A stretch of 7,502 nt of DNA from a bacterium (GTDB lineage: Bacteria > Tectomicrobia > Entotheonellia > Entotheonellales > Entotheonellaceae). This document shows, piece by piece, positions 6,682 to 7,502 of the stretch (position 1 is the stretch's first letter; each line of letters starts with the position of its first letter). Location of the stretch: contig JAPULM010000308.1 in assembly GCA_027294925.1 (NCBI GenBank), positions 1-7,502 on the forward strand. Reading direction: 5' to 3'. The notes below the pieces were generated by a model. The model had not been told where the DNA came from and did not search any database. It saw only the letters and a program-made list of their open reading frames with translations. A program made the translations under genes and the position numbers.

Positions 6682-7341
6682 TTAGCAACCGGGGGCGTGG
6701 TGGACGCCCATCTTGGTGAGCGCCAGGTATTGGAGCTCCTCGGCAAGTTCCAGAGTGCGGGTTGCCGCGCGTTGGGCACCTTCTTGAGCCTCCGGGGTGG
6801 TGGCCAAGCGGAGCAACAGGGTACGGCCCAGCTGGTGATGGTATGCTTCATCTTTCTGAATGGTACCGCGATATAGCTCGGCGGTCGCAGTATAGCCCTG
6901 GGCCTCACAGAGGTCGATGAATTGCTGATTTTTCACCACCGCGATGGCCTCTCGGGTGAACTGCCCGGCAGCCACGCGTTCGACGGTCTCCTGGAGCGTG
7001 TCGAGATAGGTAAAGAGAGGGCCAAAACCCTCAGCCAACGGGTCGAAGCCGGACAAGTCCACCCCCAGCTCTTGGAGGTGCGCCTCGATCAGGCGATAAT
7101 GTTTCGCCTCGTCTCCTGCCTGGCGGGCAAACGCGAGCTTTACCTCAACGTCGCGTGTGGAGACCAGCCAGCGTGCCGCAATCTCCGTCGCTTCCAGTTC
7201 ATTTTTTAGCGCGATCTTGAGCAGATTCTCGGGGCGCAGATCCCCGGCGCTTTCAGCAACCAGCGTCTCCACCGGCGCCAAGCGGCTGAGAATCTCCTGG
7301 TTGGTGGCACTCAAGTGCTCGACAAAGGCTGTTGCATCCAT
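6682..7341 (-). CDS. Ferritin-like superfamily protein, probable di-iron carboxylate protein
   Basis: Encodes 219 aa, predicted almost entirely helical. GAGGAG (7350-7355) lies 8 nt before ATG, a strong ribosome binding site. Candidate di-iron ligands follow the ferritin-like pattern: Glu in NELEATEIA (E48/E50/E53), the ExxH pair in GDEAKHYRL (E78, H81), Glu in helix three (E121 or E131), and a second ExxH in KDEAYHHQLGR (E165, H168). Such four-helix bundles oxidise substrates, store iron or act as peroxidases; I cannot say which. The product ends in APGC, leaving a terminal Cys. No signal peptide is visible. It is the first gene of the minus-strand group, with a perfect palindrome just upstream. 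After its TAA there is a small stem (6664-6677, 5 bp, no T-tract), so read-through into the next frame, 72 bp away, is plausible. Confidence 0.82.
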   Translation of the reverse strand: MDATAFVEHLSATNQEILSRLAPVETLVAESAGDLRPENLLKIALKNELEATEIAARWLVSTRDVEVKLAFARQAGDEAKHYRLIEAHLQELGVDLSGFDPLAEGFGPLFTYLDTLQETVERVAAGQFTREAIAVVKNQQFIDLCEAQGYTATAELYRGTIQKDEAYHHQLGRTLLLRLATTPEAQEGAQRAATRTLELAEELQYLALTKMGVHHAPGC

Positions 7342-7358
7342 GCGCTTTTCTCCTCATT

Positions 7359-7374
7359 GGCAACGATCGTTGCC
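7359..7374. promoter_or_regulatory. Perfect 16-bp palindrome upstream of the ferritin-like gene, operator candidate
   Basis: Bases 7359-7374 (ggcaacgatcgttgcc) are an exact palindrome, located 3 bp upstream of the ribosome binding site of the ferritin-like gene. Size and symmetry fit a dimeric repressor site, such as a TetR- or MarR-type operator, or a small leader hairpin. No regulator gene or clear -35/-10 pair is visible nearby, so the role is inferred from symmetry and position only. Confidence 0.45.
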
Positions 7375-7502
7375 GGGTTGGTCGATGTCGTAGGTCTGTG
7401 CAGTAACTACCATGCACGAGCTTCCGCCTCTTTTGCCACCTCGCTGCCAACCTCACAGTGTAGTTGCATACGGGTTGCGCTATTATGTCTGCAATCCTTG
7501 GC
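7375..7502. other. Upstream region at right edge, no gene seen
   Basis: 128 bp to the window edge with no convincing gene. It probably holds the promoter of the minus-strand group and perhaps that of a neighbour outside the window. Promoter-like hexamers such as TTGCAG occur but none has a matching -10 at proper spacing. Confidence 0.35.

Noticed and set aside
7253..7456. 67-aa minus-strand frame overlapping the start of the ferritin-like gene
   Set aside because: It overlaps a well-supported gene in another frame, and its sequence looks like a shadow translation.
1..7502. CRISPR array, transposase, toxin-antitoxin pair, tRNA or rRNA
   Set aside because: No regularly spaced repeats, transposase motifs, paired small genes or RNA-gene signatures were seen on either strand.

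Overview
This is an accessory-looking stretch of a bacterial chromosome, moderately GC-rich by eye, with Shine-Dalgarno sites before most genes. Gene content (a secreted family 5 solute-binding protein, a sugar-isomerase-like TIM barrel, ferritin-like and hemerythrin-like proteins, a YyaL/DUF255 remnant and a haloacid dehalogenase remnant) suits a large-genome environmental Gram-negative, such as a deltaproteobacterium, a Tectomicrobia/Entotheonella-like or Rokubacteria-like lineage, or another proteobacterium. The sequence alone does not fix the taxon, and no rRNA or tRNA gene was seen.

Left part (1-3026). The 3' end of a TPR-repeat gene (+) enters from the left edge and converges on a secreted oligopeptide-type ABC substrate-binding protein (-). 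A strong 11-bp stem hairpin lies between them. The binding protein has no permease or ATPase beside it here. Upstream of it is a candidate 41-aa small protein (-) with a good ribosome binding site. A roughly 225-bp divergent intergenic region follows, carrying a 6-bp tandem repeat.

Middle (3027-4274). A complete sugar phosphate isomerase/epimerase-like TIM-barrel gene (+) stands alone. After it comes the decayed C-terminal end of a type II haloacid dehalogenase (-), recognisable in two frames joined by a +1 frameshift and blocked upstream by stops.

Right part (4275-7341). Four minus-strand reading frames sit close together. In transcription order they are a ferritin-like di-iron candidate, a truncated YyaL/SPATA20-type thioredoxin-domain gene, a metallo-beta-lactamase-fold hydrolase with an extra C-terminal domain, and a hemerythrin-like protein. 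Gaps are 72, 16 and 42 bp, so cotranscription is plausible. A perfect 16-bp palindrome sits just upstream of the first gene's ribosome binding site. Three of the four encode predicted metal (mainly iron) proteins, which hints at an oxygen, iron or redox-stress theme, but this is inference from family and spacing. I did not see a clearly new defence or mobile system. The most interesting points are this metalloprotein cluster, the two gene remnants and the small ORF.
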